Virus record (IMG/VR): IMGVR_UViG_3300032287_003317
Coordinates: 1 to 64,000 of that record
Origin: a virus
DNA length: 64,000 bases
Reading direction: 5' to 3' (one strand)
Shown here piece by piece: positions 1-9,025 of this stretch. The notes below the pieces were generated by a model. The model worked only from the letters and a program-made list of their open reading frames with translations, searched no databases and was not told where the DNA came from. The position numbers and the translations under genes were made by a program. Each line of letters opens with the position of its first letter. The stretch's first letter is position 1.

Positions 1-2340
1 GTAAACATCTTGTCTGGGGTGCAAACAAATATAACCGCTGCCAATGCCGCAATACAGTCACTCAGTGCCAATATTGGCACACTGGTTGCAGGCGCACCAG
101 GTGCGCTGGACACCTTGATAGAATTGGGAAATGCGCTGGGCAACAATGCCAGTTTTAGTGCAACCATGGTCACCTGGTTGAGCAACATCACCAGCAACGT
201 CACAGCGGCCAATAGTTCAATCACAACACTACAAACTCAAGTGTATGCCAATGCCAACGTGGCCACATACTTGCCCACATACACAGGCAATATTGCTGCC
301 AACATTGTCAAGAATGGATACACTTGGACATTTAGCAACACTGGTACCACAACATTCCCAACAGGAGTTAGATTATCAAATGCCAGGGGTGCAAACACAG
401 TTAACTTTCTTACTGATGTTGATAAATCATTTCAGATTGAAACACAAACCAGTGCTACTAGCAAACTTTGGAATTTTACCACTGATGGCAATTTGACTCT
501 GCCGCAAAATGCCAACATTAACTTTTCCAATGGTGTAAGCATCTTGTCCGCTGTTGGTGCATATCAAACTTTTGCCAATGCCAATGCAGCCACGCAAGCC
601 ACCAATATCAACACAATCAATAATACCTTGACCAGTTCAAATGTGGCAATTGGACTCAATACTGGATCAAACGCACAAAGCAGTAGTGCAACGGCAGTTG
701 GTGCATTTGCTGGTTATGATACACAAGGCGTCTATACTGTGGCCATTGGTTCAGGTGCTGGCTATACCAACCAAAAACAATACGCAGTGGCCATTGGTTC
801 CACTGCTGGTTCTGACTTCCAAGGTGCTCAAGCTGTGGCCATTGGAGCAGATGCTGGTTATGCTACACAAGGTGCTCAAGCTGTGGCCATTGGCCTCCAG
901 GCTGGTCAAGTTTCCCAAGGAACGAATACGGTAGCAATTGGTTCAGGTGCTGGCCAAAACACACAAGGTGCCTCAGCCGTAGCAATTGGTTTTGGGGCTG
1001 GCCAAACCAATCAAGGCAATAATTCAATCATCTTGAATGCCACTGGTAGTGTGTTAAATCGAACCACAGCCAGCACATTCACAGTGGCTCCTATCCGTGA
1101 AGCCACTGGCAATGTTGGAGTATTACAGTATAATGCAACTACCAAAGAAGTCACATACAGCAATACCATTAGTATTAATGGTACCATCAATGCCAATCAA
1201 TACAATTTTGCCAACGGTGTAAACATATTATCCACAGTAAGTGCTGGAAGTTATGGCAACACCGAAGTGGCCGCATACTTGCCAACCTACTCAGGCAACG
1301 TCCGTGCTCTAAACTTTGTTGGTGCTGTACAAGCCCAGGTGGGATCTAGTTTTTCCTACGCTACAGATGCATTTGGTTCTCTGTATGACACCGGTCTGGT
1401 CGCGTTGCCGGCAGACACTAATTCAAATGCCATAGTAGCTGGCTACACCATAGTTGGCAATAGTGGCGCAGTGACACTGACAGTTACGTCAGCAACTTTT
1501 GTTGCTGGCACTCCCAACTTTATATCAGTCTCTACCACTCCAACTGCATCCTCATTTGCATATCCTGTCACAGTATATTCAGCTGATTATGTTGCGGCAC
1601 TACCAAACTCAAGTTTGACCGTGGGCAATGCCACAGTCTCGGGCAACGTTACTACACAATATGTAAGAATCTCTGGCGGTATTATAAGCACCGGTGCCAG
1701 TCCTGCTCCGGTTATATCTGGATTTGGTTCTATATCTACTACCGGATCTGCAGTCAATGAAGGCAATATTACTGCATCTGGTAACTTGGTGGCCAGTCGT
1801 GGTGCTTATATAACAGGTAACGTTATTGCTGGTAACATCAATGCCAATCAATACAATTTTGCCAATGGTGTAAACATATTATCAACTGTGGGCGGCGGTG
1901 CATACAGCAACACCAATGTGGCCTCATACTTGACATCGGGTATAACTACTGCTAACCTAACTGTCACTGGCAATGTGGTACAACAAAGTGCCTACTATGA
2001 AACCTATGGTAACATTAGTAATAGTGGTGGCAACTTGACTTGTAACTTTAATCTTGGCACAATATTTTACGCTGCATTGACTGCCAATGTAACAGCAAAC
2101 TTTACTAATGTCAATGCTATTGCAAGTACAGTAACTGGTGCTACTATCATTGTTGACCAAGGTGCCACGGCCTATCGTGTTGCCAACGTACAAGTCAACG
2201 GTGTCAACCAAACTGTTCGCTGGGTTGGGGCCGCGATCGGGACAGGCACAGCAAGTAATACAGACATCATGAGCTTTAGCTTGATACACCTGGGCGGCGC
2301 CGCCTATCGGGTGTTGGGCCAAATCAGTAACTATGGATAA
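1..2340 (+). CDS. Tail fibre-like protein with YadA-head-like repeats, 5' end outside window
   Basis: The reading frame is open to base 1, and its first codons (VNILSGVQ) match a phrase that recurs inside the protein (FANGVNILSTV), so the gene starts upstream and 779 residues are visible. The sequence is Asn/Ala/Thr/Gly-rich, with repeated GNI.A..I/ANVA.YLPTYTGN modules typical of long phage fibres. Codons from about 640 to 1030 encode repeats of the form AVAIGxxAGxxxQG, resembling the head repeats of trimeric autotransporter adhesins (YadA/Hep_Hag). The C-terminal 150 residues are less repetitive and may be the tip or trimerisation domain. A module near the start (LQTQVYANANVA) recurs in the fibre at 30.6-32.8 kb. 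Role inferred: receptor binding or side fibre. Confidence 0.8.
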   Translation, partial: VNILSGVQTNITAANAAIQSLSANIGTLVAGAPGALDTLIELGNALGNNASFSATMVTWLSNITSNVTAANSSITTLQTQVYANANVATYLPTYTGNIAANIVKNGYTWTFSNTGTTTFPTGVRLSNARGANTVNFLTDVDKSFQIETQTSATSKLWNFTTDGNLTLPQNANINFSNGVSILSAVGAYQTFANANAATQATNINTINNTLTSSNVAIGLNTGSNAQSSSATAVGAFAGYDTQGVYTVAIGSGAGYTNQKQYAVAIGSTAGSDFQGAQAVAIGADAGYATQGAQAVAIGLQAGQVSQGTNTVAIGSGAGQNTQGASAVAIGFGAGQTNQGNNSIILNATGSVLNRTTASTFTVAPIREATGNVGVLQYNATTKEVTYSNTISINGTINANQYNFANGVNILSTVSAGSYGNTEVAAYLPTYSGNVRALNFVGAVQAQVGSSFSYATDAFGSLYDTGLVALPADTNSNAIVAGYTIVGNSGAVTLTVTSATFVAGTPNFISVSTTPTASSFAYPVTVYSADYVAALPNSSLTVGNATVSGNVTTQYVRISGGIISTGASPAPVISGFGSISTTGSAVNEGNITASGNLVASRGAYITGNVIAGNINANQYNFANGVNILSTVGGGAYSNTNVASYLTSGITTANLTVTGNVVQQSAYYETYGNISNSGGNLTCNFNLGTIFYAALTANVTANFTNVNAIASTVTGATIIVDQGATAYRVANVQVNGVNQTVRWVGAAIGTGTASNTDIMSFSLIHLGGAAYRVLGQISNYG
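640..1030 (+). repeat. Tandem AVAIG-type repeats inside the fibre gene
   Basis: About seven copies of an approximately 16-18 codon unit with the core VAIGxxAG. At DNA level a 23-base stretch beginning GGTGCTCAAGCTG is repeated exactly at about 823 and 865. The pattern matches left-handed beta-roll head repeats of trimeric autotransporters. Confidence 0.75.
1185..1232 (+). repeat. 48-base direct repeat, copy 1 (copy 2 at 1836-1883)
   Basis: The two copies differ at a single position (ccaacgg versus ccaatgg) and encode NANQYNFANGVNILS. Such near-identical segments within a fibre gene could support intragenic recombination. Confidence 0.8.
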
Positions 2341-2343
2341 CCC

Positions 2344-3090
2344 ATGAAGTTTGCAAGATTTAGTGCGTTACAACAACCAACACAACGGATTTATAAAAAA
2401 CCAGTGGCAGTTTCTGCTGGCCCAACAACCTCAGCCAGCTTGGTGTTAGATCTAGATGCGGCCAACTACGCGGCCATGCCTGCGAACGGCAGCACCATAG
2501 CAGGCACTGGGGCTTTTGCTATAACCACAAGCAATACCAATAGCAGTATGGCGTGGGCAGCTACCAACGGTGGCATATTCCGCAAGACCACTGCCAACGA
2601 CACAGATATGTTAAGGTTTGGTCCAAATTATTCATCCTCTTCACAGGCCTATACAGTAATGATGGTCTACCGATCACAGTCAGGCACAGCAGGTAGATTG
2701 TTGAACGCCAATACTGCTAGTCCGGACTGGTTAATGGGACTATGGGGTAATTCCGGTGGGGTACAAGATATCTTCTTCAACGGGTCATTTTTAGGCAGTA
2801 GTAGCACAGCTCAAACAGGTGCTTGGAGATTTGCTTGGATGACATCCAACGGCACTACTACCACAAATGCCTATGCGGCCGGCAGTACTGCCCCTACCGG
2901 TACTCACGGAACTAGAGCTGGTGTTAGTGGATTTAACGGCCTAAGATTGTTTGGTAGATATGTCAGTTCCGTCCAAAATACAGAAGTTGTAACTGCTGAT
3001 GTGGGCTTGGTCAAAGTCTGGGACGGTGCATTGACCTTGGCAGAGATACAGGCACAGCATGCCGCATACAAAACAAGGTTTGGATACTAA
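2344..3090 (+). CDS. Lectin-like (LamG/concanavalin A-like) virion protein
   Basis: 248 residues, starting 3 bases after the fibre stop. After a basic N-terminus (MKFARFSALQQPTQRIYKKP) the protein reads like a laminin-G/concanavalin A-like jelly roll: LVLDLDAANY near the start, YTVMMVYRSQSG in the middle, and a C-terminal GLVKVWDGALTLAEIQAQHAAYK segment. The last is the usual end of LamG-type domains (fly-leaf helix with a Y/F..R..FGY tail). Its place directly after a fibre gene suggests a carbohydrate-binding virion component. The family assignment is by pattern recognition only. Confidence 0.65.
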   Translation: MKFARFSALQQPTQRIYKKPVAVSAGPTTSASLVLDLDAANYAAMPANGSTIAGTGAFAITTSNTNSSMAWAATNGGIFRKTTANDTDMLRFGPNYSSSSQAYTVMMVYRSQSGTAGRLLNANTASPDWLMGLWGNSGGVQDIFFNGSFLGSSSTAQTGAWRFAWMTSNGTTTTNAYAAGSTAPTGTHGTRAGVSGFNGLRLFGRYVSSVQNTEVVTADVGLVKVWDGALTLAEIQAQHAAYKTRFGY

Positions 3091-3143
3091 CATGATGGAC
3101 ACAGAGTGCTACCAAACCATTCTAAGATTTGGTTATCGATCTG

Positions 3144-3172
3144 TTGATCTAATCCAAAAATTCTGCTATACT
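3144..3172 (+). promoter_or_regulatory. sigma70-type promoter of the primase gene, apparently leaderless
   Basis: TTGATC (3144-3149), 17-base spacer, TATACT (3167-3172). The primase ATG at 3180 lies 7 bases after the -10 hexamer, where transcription should start. An AGGA sits only 1-2 bases before the ATG, too close for a normal Shine-Dalgarno. Confidence 0.7.
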
Positions 3173-3179
3173 AGCAGGA

Positions 3180-4214
3180 ATGTTAAACTCTATTCGCGAC
3201 GCTGTCACACAAATATTACCGCATAAACGTAAAGCCAATTCTAGTTCGGGCTGGATCAGTTTCAACGGTGTTTGTTGTTCACACAACGGAGAATCAGCAG
3301 ACTCCAGAGGACGTGGCGGACTAGTAATGAATGCCGATGGCGGCGTCAGCTATCACTGTTTTAATTGCAACTTCAAAGCCAGCTATGTTCCCGGTCGTCA
3401 TTTGACCTACAAGTTCCGTAAACTACTTGCGTGGCTAGGTGCAGACGAAGGCACAGTCAAACGATTAGTTATAGATGCTATCCGCATACGTGAACTGGTC
3501 TCACCCGAGACGCTAGTAGAAGTAGCAGAGCAAGAAGAAATCAAGTTCAAAGCTCGTCCCTTACCTGAAGAAGCACAATCATTTCACGCATTAAGTAATT
3601 TTTATACCTTAAATAATGATAGAGATGTACCCAAAGAATTTCACAATGCTGTACTGTACTCGGCCACACGCAAGATAGATTTAAGCCGGTATGAATTTTA
3701 TTGGACTCCAGAAACACAGTACAATCTAAATCGTCGTGTGATTGTGCCGTTTACTTGGAAGAATCAAATCATTGGCTATACTGCTAGAACATTTGATGAG
3801 GGTGTCAAGCCCAAGTATCACAACAGCCACGAACCCAACTATGTGTTCAATGTGGATCGGCAACCAAAGGATGCTCGATTTGTCGTTGTTGTTGAAGGGC
3901 CGTTTGACGCCATGGCCATAGATGGTGTTGCTATCCTAGGCAACGAGTGTCACGAAACTCAGGCCGACATCATTGACAGCTTGGGACGTGAAGTGATTGT
4001 GGTTCCTGATGCTGATCGGGCTGGTGCTCGACTAGTTGACACAGCGGTAGAATATGGATGGACTGTGAGTTTTCCAGTCTGGCAAGAAACACACAAAGAC
4101 GTTGCAAGTGCAGTAGCGGCATTTGGTAAATTGTTTGTGATCAAAACAATATTAGAAGCTAGACAATCGAATCGATTAAAAATTGAACTACGTAAAAAGA
4201 AAATATATAATTAA
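3180..4214 (+). CDS. DNA primase, T4 gp61-like (zinc finger + TOPRIM)
   Basis: 344 residues. The N-terminus has a zinc-binding motif: VCCSHNG at about 31-37 and CFNCNF at about 60-65 (Cys32/33, His35, Cys60, Cys63 as likely ligands). A TOPRIM fold follows, with VVVVEGPFDAMAI at about 235-247 (catalytic Glu) and VVPDADRAG at about 273-281 (DxD). This is the layout of T4-type primases, which make RNA primers with the gp41 helicase, and the helicase gene follows 2 bases downstream. The ATG at 3180 is set by the promoter directly upstream. Confidence 0.9.
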   Translation: MLNSIRDAVTQILPHKRKANSSSGWISFNGVCCSHNGESADSRGRGGLVMNADGGVSYHCFNCNFKASYVPGRHLTYKFRKLLAWLGADEGTVKRLVIDAIRIRELVSPETLVEVAEQEEIKFKARPLPEEAQSFHALSNFYTLNNDRDVPKEFHNAVLYSATRKIDLSRYEFYWTPETQYNLNRRVIVPFTWKNQIIGYTARTFDEGVKPKYHNSHEPNYVFNVDRQPKDARFVVVVEGPFDAMAIDGVAILGNECHETQADIIDSLGREVIVVPDADRAGARLVDTAVEYGWTVSFPVWQETHKDVASAVAAFGKLFVIKTILEARQSNRLKIELRKKKIYN

Positions 4215-4216
4215 CT

Positions 4217-5641
4217 ATGGCCACTGATTACACACCCGAAATACAAAAACTATTTTTAGAACTGATGATGCAGGACGCACAGAGTTATGTGCGGGTGCAA
4301 AACATTTATAACCCAGAAAACTTTGATCGCAGTTTACGAGATGTGGCCAAGTTTATTGCCACGCACTCGGCTGAATATAAAACACTTCCCACATATGAAC
4401 AGATCCGAGCAGTGACTGGCATAGAGCTTAAACCTATTCCCACAGCCATTGATGGACATCAGGAATGGTTTATGCAGGAGTTTGAGGGCTTCAGTCGCAA
4501 GGAAGAATTAAGTAGAGCCATTCTCAAAGCCGCGGATTTGTTGGAAGAAGGCGATTACGATCCTGTAGAAAAACTGATCAAAGATGCAGTACAAATATCA
4601 TTAACCAAAGACTTGGGTACAGACTACTTTGCTGATCCCAAAGCACGTATTGACCGGTATTACAACTCGGGAGGACAAGTATCAACAGGTTGGCCTACCA
4701 TGGACAAGATCTTGTACGGCGGTATGAGTCGTGGAGAACTTAATATCTTTGCTGGTGGTTCAGGCTCGGGCAAGAGTTTGGTCATGATGAACATAGCACT
4801 CAGCTGGTTGCAAGCGGGACTATCGGGTGTATATGTGAGTTTAGAACTGAGAGAAGAACTTGTGGCCCTAAGAACAGATGCCATGTTGACCAGCACAGGC
4901 ACAAAGGACATTCGCAAGGATATTGAAACCACAGAACTCAAAGTCAAGATGGTGGGCAAAAAGTCTGGCAAGTATCGTATCAAAGCATTACCGGCACAGA
5001 GCAACGTAAATGACATTCGTAGTTTTATCAAAGAATATCAAATACAAACCAACAACAAAGTAGACTTTGTCATGGTCGACTACTTGGATTTGGTAATGCC
5101 AGTCAGTGTCAAAGTCAATCCCAATGATCAGTTTATCAAAGACAAATATGTGGCAGAAGAACTGCGTAATTTATCGCAAGAACTCAATGTGTTGTTTGTG
5201 ACAGCTTCGCAGTTGAATCGATCGGCTGTAGAAGAAATAGAATTTGACCACAGTCATATTGCTGGTGGTATCAGTAAGATCAACACAGCAGACAACGTGT
5301 TTGGTATTTTTACAAGTCGTGCTATGCGTGAACGTGGACGATATCAAATCCAGTGTATGAAGAGTCGCAGTAGTACAGGTGTGGGTATGAAGATTGACCT
5401 GGAGTACAACATTGAAACCATGCGTATCACTGATCCCGGTGAAGAAGGACAAGAAAGCTCGCATGGTCAATTTAGACCTGCAGCCAATATTTTGAATCAA
5501 CTCAAGCCCACAACCACACTTAATCCAATGGTCAAAGAAGGATGGAACCTAGAAAAAGATACTGCCCCACCGCCGGGCTCCAGCGTAGAAAGCAATAAAT
5601 TAAAGCAAATGATTGCTGGACTCAAAAGCAAGTCTGAATAA
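4217..5641 (+). CDS. Replicative DNA helicase, T4 gp41/DnaB-like
   Basis: 474 residues. A RecA-like motor domain carries the Walker A motif GGSGSGKS at about residues 180-187, YVSLEL, a Walker B-like stretch VDFVMVDYLDL, and TASQLNR as sensor/H3 motif. The N-terminal 140 residues are helical, as in DnaB-family N-domains. The C-terminus ends in a flexible Pro-rich tail (TAPPPGSS) that could contact partner proteins. It follows the primase directly, matching the T4 primosome pair; as a hexamer it unwinds DNA 5' to 3' on the lagging strand. Confidence 0.92.
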   Translation: MATDYTPEIQKLFLELMMQDAQSYVRVQNIYNPENFDRSLRDVAKFIATHSAEYKTLPTYEQIRAVTGIELKPIPTAIDGHQEWFMQEFEGFSRKEELSRAILKAADLLEEGDYDPVEKLIKDAVQISLTKDLGTDYFADPKARIDRYYNSGGQVSTGWPTMDKILYGGMSRGELNIFAGGSGSGKSLVMMNIALSWLQAGLSGVYVSLELREELVALRTDAMLTSTGTKDIRKDIETTELKVKMVGKKSGKYRIKALPAQSNVNDIRSFIKEYQIQTNNKVDFVMVDYLDLVMPVSVKVNPNDQFIKDKYVAEELRNLSQELNVLFVTASQLNRSAVEEIEFDHSHIAGGISKINTADNVFGIFTSRAMRERGRYQIQCMKSRSSTGVGMKIDLEYNIETMRITDPGEEGQESSHGQFRPAANILNQLKPTTTLNPMVKEGWNLEKDTAPPPGSSVESNKLKQMIAGLKSKSE

Positions 5642-5647
5642 CCCCGC

Positions 5648-5654
5648 ATAAATA
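5648..5654 (+). promoter_or_regulatory. T4-like late promoter core (ATAAATA)
   Basis: CATAAATAC in the 33-base gap after the helicase gene, 20 bases before the TTG start at 5675. The T4 late consensus is TATAAATA. Confidence 0.5.
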
Positions 5655-5674
5655 CTACATTACTGGAGCATATC

Positions 5675-5923
5675 TTGCAAAAGCGAGCACGTAGCATACT
5701 TGACGAACTAGACACCATGTTAGTACACAAAGATCGTGAGAATCTTGTGGAAAGTCGTGCCTCTAATGTGATCGCTGGTGCTATAAACCTGATTAACTAC
5801 ATACGTGAACACTACGAGCCCGAAGCGGCTGCTGAGCTAGAACGTAGACTGATCAACAGTATTCGCACTCAAGAGCCAGACAAATTCAAACGCGGTGTTA
5901 GGAAAATAAAACGTGAAGATTAA
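5675..5923 (+). CDS. Small charged helical protein of unknown function
   Basis: 82 residues starting at TTG (5675), preceded by a GGAG-containing stretch (TACTGGAGCA) about 7 bases upstream; no ATG is available. The sequence (RARSILDELDTMLVHKDREN, then ANVIAGAINLINYIREHYEPE) predicts two or three amphipathic helices. It overlaps the next gene by 11 bases. No family recognised. Position after primase and helicase, yet behind a late-type promoter, suggests it belongs with the following virion-associated genes. Confidence 0.65.
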   Translation: MQKRARSILDELDTMLVHKDRENLVESRASNVIAGAINLINYIREHYEPEAAAELERRLINSIRTQEPDKFKRGVRKIKRED

Positions 5924-6641
5924 AGATGTGATTCAATTGACGGAGGCAGAAACTGTTGATCAACGCATTCAGCGGGCAACTAAAACCTGGGTAGATGAAT
6001 GGAACAAAGAAGTACGTCAGAACCCAGCCATAGCCAAAGATCCAAACGCTTTACAGCAGTTTGGTGCCAGTCTAGCTAGAGACAAAACTGGACAACAGAT
6101 ATTTGAACCAAAAACGCCAATACTATTAGATCCCAAGTCTGTGAAAGAATACATTGAAGGCATTGTTAATGTCATGTTAAGTACCGCCGACTCACGAAAT
6201 GCGGTACCGGGCGGTTTTAAAAAACCAACATTGTCTCCACACCTGCAACAATTTAGTATCAGCGACGAAGGTCCTCCGCTGAAAGTATTTTATAAAAAAA
6301 ATGAGTACGTATTAAATCCCACCACTGGTGCTTGGACAAGTTATCCTGCCGGAAAACCCATACCAGAGCCGTTGACACAGTCGTTGAATCAATTTGTAGC
6401 TGCGGTAAAACCAACACCGGCTAAACCTGTAACTGCACCAATTGGTAATATACAACCAATCACAGTAACGGATAAACAAGGTGTGATATGGACCAAAGAT
6501 GAAGATAACAATCGTTGGTTAAATGACGACGGAGAAGTTGTAACCGATCCAGAATCTATTAGAAAATTAGAACAGCATCCACGTACTCAGCAGGTATATC
6601 AAAACAGAAATACACAACAACCAAGGCAAGCGGGTGCATGA
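5913..6641 (+). CDS. Unknown protein with capsid-targeting-like N-terminus
   Basis: 242 residues from GTG at 5913, inside the end of the previous gene. The N-terminus MKIKDVIQLTE/A resembles the capsid-targeting peptides of T4 internal proteins: a short amphipathic peptide ending in a L/I-x-E/(A,G,S) site for the gp21 prohead protease. The body is hydrophilic, with a Pro-rich stretch (KPTPAKPVTAPIG) and a YVLNPTTGAWTSYP/GVIWTKDEDNNRWL pair of Trp-containing segments. No enzymatic motif seen. Overlaps the next gene by 4 bases. Inferred to be an internal head or virion protein. Confidence 0.6.
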   Translation: MKIKDVIQLTEAETVDQRIQRATKTWVDEWNKEVRQNPAIAKDPNALQQFGASLARDKTGQQIFEPKTPILLDPKSVKEYIEGIVNVMLSTADSRNAVPGGFKKPTLSPHLQQFSISDEGPPLKVFYKKNEYVLNPTTGAWTSYPAGKPIPEPLTQSLNQFVAAVKPTPAKPVTAPIGNIQPITVTDKQGVIWTKDEDNNRWLNDDGEVVTDPESIRKLEQHPRTQQVYQNRNTQQPRQAGA

Positions 6642-7405
6642 TGTATCTATATGAAGGCGGCAACGTATTTGACAACACAGAGCCTGTGGCCAAAGAAGAT
6701 GTGCCTACAGTGGTCGGTACTGTCACAAGAGAACTTCCTAGTTCGTTAAAAGCCATTGCTGATATTGGATCAGCCGGATACAAAGTAGAGTCTGGCGATA
6801 TTGATCTATTCTTGGATGAACGTGCCACATTAAAAAACTTCAGCGTTGAAGATGCATTATCGGCCAAAAAAGCCCTACAACAATATTTCATAGCCAAAGG
6901 CTACGATGCAAAAATTAAAGGACGCAATGTTCACGTTGATGTTCCTTACACAGCTCAACGTGATGGCAAACAACGCTTTGGTCAGGTTGACCTAATGGTC
7001 ATACCCAATGCTAAAAAGGTTGCCGACTGGCATCAACATGGCCCACGTGGCATGTATGCAGATCCGGCATTTAAAGGTAATCAGTTGTTTATGCTATTGA
7101 ACAGCATTGGCAAGTTTCTAGGTTTAAAAGTGGATGCATTTGGTGGTGTGGTGATGCGACGTGATGACAACACCGTGGTTGCCGACAATCGTGAGTCTGC
7201 TGCCAAACTGTTACTAAATCCTGGAGCTCACGCCGCAGACTTAAACTCTGTAGCCACAGTATTAGCGGCACTCAAAGGCGATCCTGACAGAGAAGGCAAA
7301 CTGGCACAGGCCAAACAAGATCAGGCCAAGGGTGTGTTAACACTACCAGAAGATGTTACTCCAGGAAGTGCCGCATGGTTTAGAACCATGGGCCACAATC
7401 TATGA
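6638..7405 (+). CDS. Nucleotidyltransferase-fold protein, possibly packaged in the virion
   Basis: 255 residues. IADIGSAGYKVESGDIDLFL at about 43-62 fits the minimal nucleotidyltransferase motif (G-S-x-x-x-K-x-x-S-x-D-I-D-L), and VDLMVIP near 119 could give the third acidic residue. The N-terminus (MMYLYE/GGNVF) contains a L-x-E/G site like the T4 prohead-protease motif, although the leader is very short. It overlaps its neighbours by 4 bases on both sides, so it probably acts with the KxDG-type protein downstream. Substrate unknown; tRNA, RNA or protein modification are possible. Confidence 0.65.
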   Translation: MMYLYEGGNVFDNTEPVAKEDVPTVVGTVTRELPSSLKAIADIGSAGYKVESGDIDLFLDERATLKNFSVEDALSAKKALQQYFIAKGYDAKIKGRNVHVDVPYTAQRDGKQRFGQVDLMVIPNAKKVADWHQHGPRGMYADPAFKGNQLFMLLNSIGKFLGLKVDAFGGVVMRRDDNTVVADNRESAAKLLLNPGAHAADLNSVATVLAALKGDPDREGKLAQAKQDQAKGVLTLPEDVTPGSAAWFRTMGHNL

Positions 7406-8487
7406 AAATGGATTTTATAAACGAAATTCTAATTGAAGCACGTACAGGTGCTCAACCACATCCTGAAGATGCCATATTTGATGGCTCAGCTGCTGCCAAG
7501 CAAGCCTTAGACAGTTTACAATATGTGATAAAAAATCCTGGGTCGGTCACTATCAAGTGGGACGGATTTCCTGCACTGATCTTTGGTCGACTACCTGACG
7601 GACGCTTTACCATACAAGACAAGTATATGTTTGATAATCAGGTGTTTGCTGAGAATCCACAAGCATGGCAAACATACGACAGTAAAAAACGTTCAGGCAC
7701 AGTGAGACCTGACCTATATCAAAAACTTGAACGTATTTGGTCTGGACTCGAGCAAGCAGTGGGTAACAGCACCGGATTCTTCTGGGGAGATTTGCTCTGG
7801 AGCCAAATGCTTTCCCCAGTCAACGGCATGTATGTGTTCAAACCCAATGTGGTAGAATATCGCATACCAGCTAAAACTCCTTTAGGTCAACAAATAGGCC
7901 GTAGCGTAGGCGGTATAGTAGTACATCAATATTTTGCTGACAGCCGTGCTCGACCGCAACAATGGAACGGCCAAGGCTTAGATGTCAATGCTCCAGTGGC
8001 TGTACTTGCACCCAATGCCGGAGTCAAATTTAAACTTGATGATCCTGTACAGTTGACCAAAGCTGCCAGTGCCGCAGTAAATCAATACAGTAGATTGGCT
8101 GAAACATTCCTAGGTGGCATGGACGGAGTAGCACGTCAAGCCATACAAAAGTACATGAACAAAAAGATTACTGGACAAACCAACGAAGAACTAGTGGATT
8201 GGCTACAAACCAATGTCAGCGGAAAACAATACAAAAGTTTAGTTGGCGACAGCTACAACGGCTACCTGTATCTTAACGAAAATGGATTAACTGCCCTGTT
8301 TACGGTATGGAACGCTATATATGCCCTAAAAGTCAATCTAGCACAGCAACTAGAACAGCAAGTACAAGGTATAGAAAGCTGGGTGGGTGGGCAAAAACAA
8401 GGTGAAGGTTTTGTGTTCAATACTCCACAGGGTCTGGTAAAACTGGTACAACGTGGCACATTTGGCCAGGCTTTGTTCAACAAATAG
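7402..8487 (+). CDS. Ligase-like covalent nucleotidyltransferase with capsid-targeting-like N-terminus (DUF6267-like)
   Basis: 361 residues. SVTIKWDGFPALIFGR at about 49-64 looks like motif I of the ATP/NAD ligase and capping-enzyme superfamily (K-x-D-G). FFWGDLLW and KFKLDDPVQLTK could correspond to later motifs of the adenylation domain. The start MKMDFINEILIE/ART matches a T4 capsid-targeting peptide with a L-I-E/A protease site. I recall similar proteins annotated DUF6267 in T4-like cyanophages, but cannot check. It may be delivered with DNA at infection. No OB-fold ligase domain is obvious, so it need not be a DNA ligase. Confidence 0.6.
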   Translation: MKMDFINEILIEARTGAQPHPEDAIFDGSAAAKQALDSLQYVIKNPGSVTIKWDGFPALIFGRLPDGRFTIQDKYMFDNQVFAENPQAWQTYDSKKRSGTVRPDLYQKLERIWSGLEQAVGNSTGFFWGDLLWSQMLSPVNGMYVFKPNVVEYRIPAKTPLGQQIGRSVGGIVVHQYFADSRARPQQWNGQGLDVNAPVAVLAPNAGVKFKLDDPVQLTKAASAAVNQYSRLAETFLGGMDGVARQAIQKYMNKKITGQTNEELVDWLQTNVSGKQYKSLVGDSYNGYLYLNENGLTALFTVWNAIYALKVNLAQQLEQQVQGIESWVGGQKQGEGFVFNTPQGLVKLVQRGTFGQALFNK

Positions 8488-8497
8488 CACCAACTTG

Positions 8498-8505
8498 TAT
8501 AAATA
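8498..8505 (+). promoter_or_regulatory. T4-like late promoter (TATAAATA)
   Basis: Full T4 late consensus in the gap between 8487 and 8547. Transcription should start near 8511, exactly where a short stem (TGCG 8512-8515 / CGCA 8521-8524) begins. Confidence 0.75.
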
Positions 8506-8511
8506 AATGTA

Positions 8512-8524
8512 TGCGTGATTCGCA
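8512..8524 (+). promoter_or_regulatory. 5' leader hairpin of the 8547 gene
   Basis: TGCG-tgatt-CGCA at the predicted 5' end of the late transcript, followed by AAATAAATTAAGGAGATTT with a strong Shine-Dalgarno. The paralogous gene at 9073 has the same arrangement (TGCGT 9039-9043 / ACGCA 9047-9051) with altered but still pairing bases. Confidence 0.5.
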
Positions 8525-8546
8525 AATAAATTAAGGAGATTTAAAA

Positions 8547-8969
8547 ATGGCAATCCAAACAAGATTCAAAGGTACAACAGAAGCAGTCAAGAACGTTGGC
8601 GCACAAAGCCTGCAAGCTAATGCTGCAATCATCAACGTTGGTCTAAATAGTCCAATCGCAGCTTACAAAATTGGCACACTAGGTGCAACAAGTAACTTGG
8701 CCGCTGAACTAGGTCGTGGTAACAATGGCACAGCAGGTGCTGTTGAGACAATCCTCAACACAATTTCTGCTAATGCAACAGTTGTTGCTTACCAAGTTGA
8801 CGCAGCTGCTCAATCACAACTAAGCGTTATTGTTGAGCGTTCGAGCTGGGTAGATGACACATCATTGCAAAACGCAATCCGTGCTCTAGGTTCCAACATT
8901 GGTGCATTCAGTACAGTTAACTGCTCTAGTGCAGCTGTTACAAGTACTGGCGGTATCAAGCTAGCCTAA
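8547..8969 (+). CDS. Duplicated virion protein A
   Basis: 140 residues, Ala/Asn/Thr-rich with alternating hydrophobic pattern and few charges, as in abundant phage structural proteins. It starts MAIQTRFKGTTEAVKNVG and ends TSTGGIKLA; the next gene encodes a clear paralog (AIFTRRAGDAQQVRNVG...TSSGGFKLA). It has its own late promoter, leader hairpin, strong ribosome site (TTAAGGAGAT) and rho-independent terminator, an isolated high-expression unit. Possible roles are head decoration, tail sheath decoration or fibre-attached protein; the sequence does not decide. Confidence 0.7.
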   Translation: MAIQTRFKGTTEAVKNVGAQSLQANAAIINVGLNSPIAAYKIGTLGATSNLAAELGRGNNGTAGAVETILNTISANATVVAYQVDAAAQSQLSVIVERSSWVDDTSLQNAIRALGSNIGAFSTVNCSSAAVTSTGGIKLA

Positions 8970-8988
8970 TAGTTCTACAACTATAAAC

Positions 8989-9016
8989 AAAAAAGCGTAC
9001 CAGTTACGCTTTTTTT
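8989..9016 (+). terminator. Rho-independent terminator after duplicated protein A
   Basis: AAAAAAGCGTA / TACGCTTTTTTT stem with 5-base loop. A second hairpin, ATAGTT-ctac-AACTAT (8969-8984), lies directly upstream at the stop codon. Confidence 0.85.
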
Positions 9017-9025
9017 GTGGCCAGC

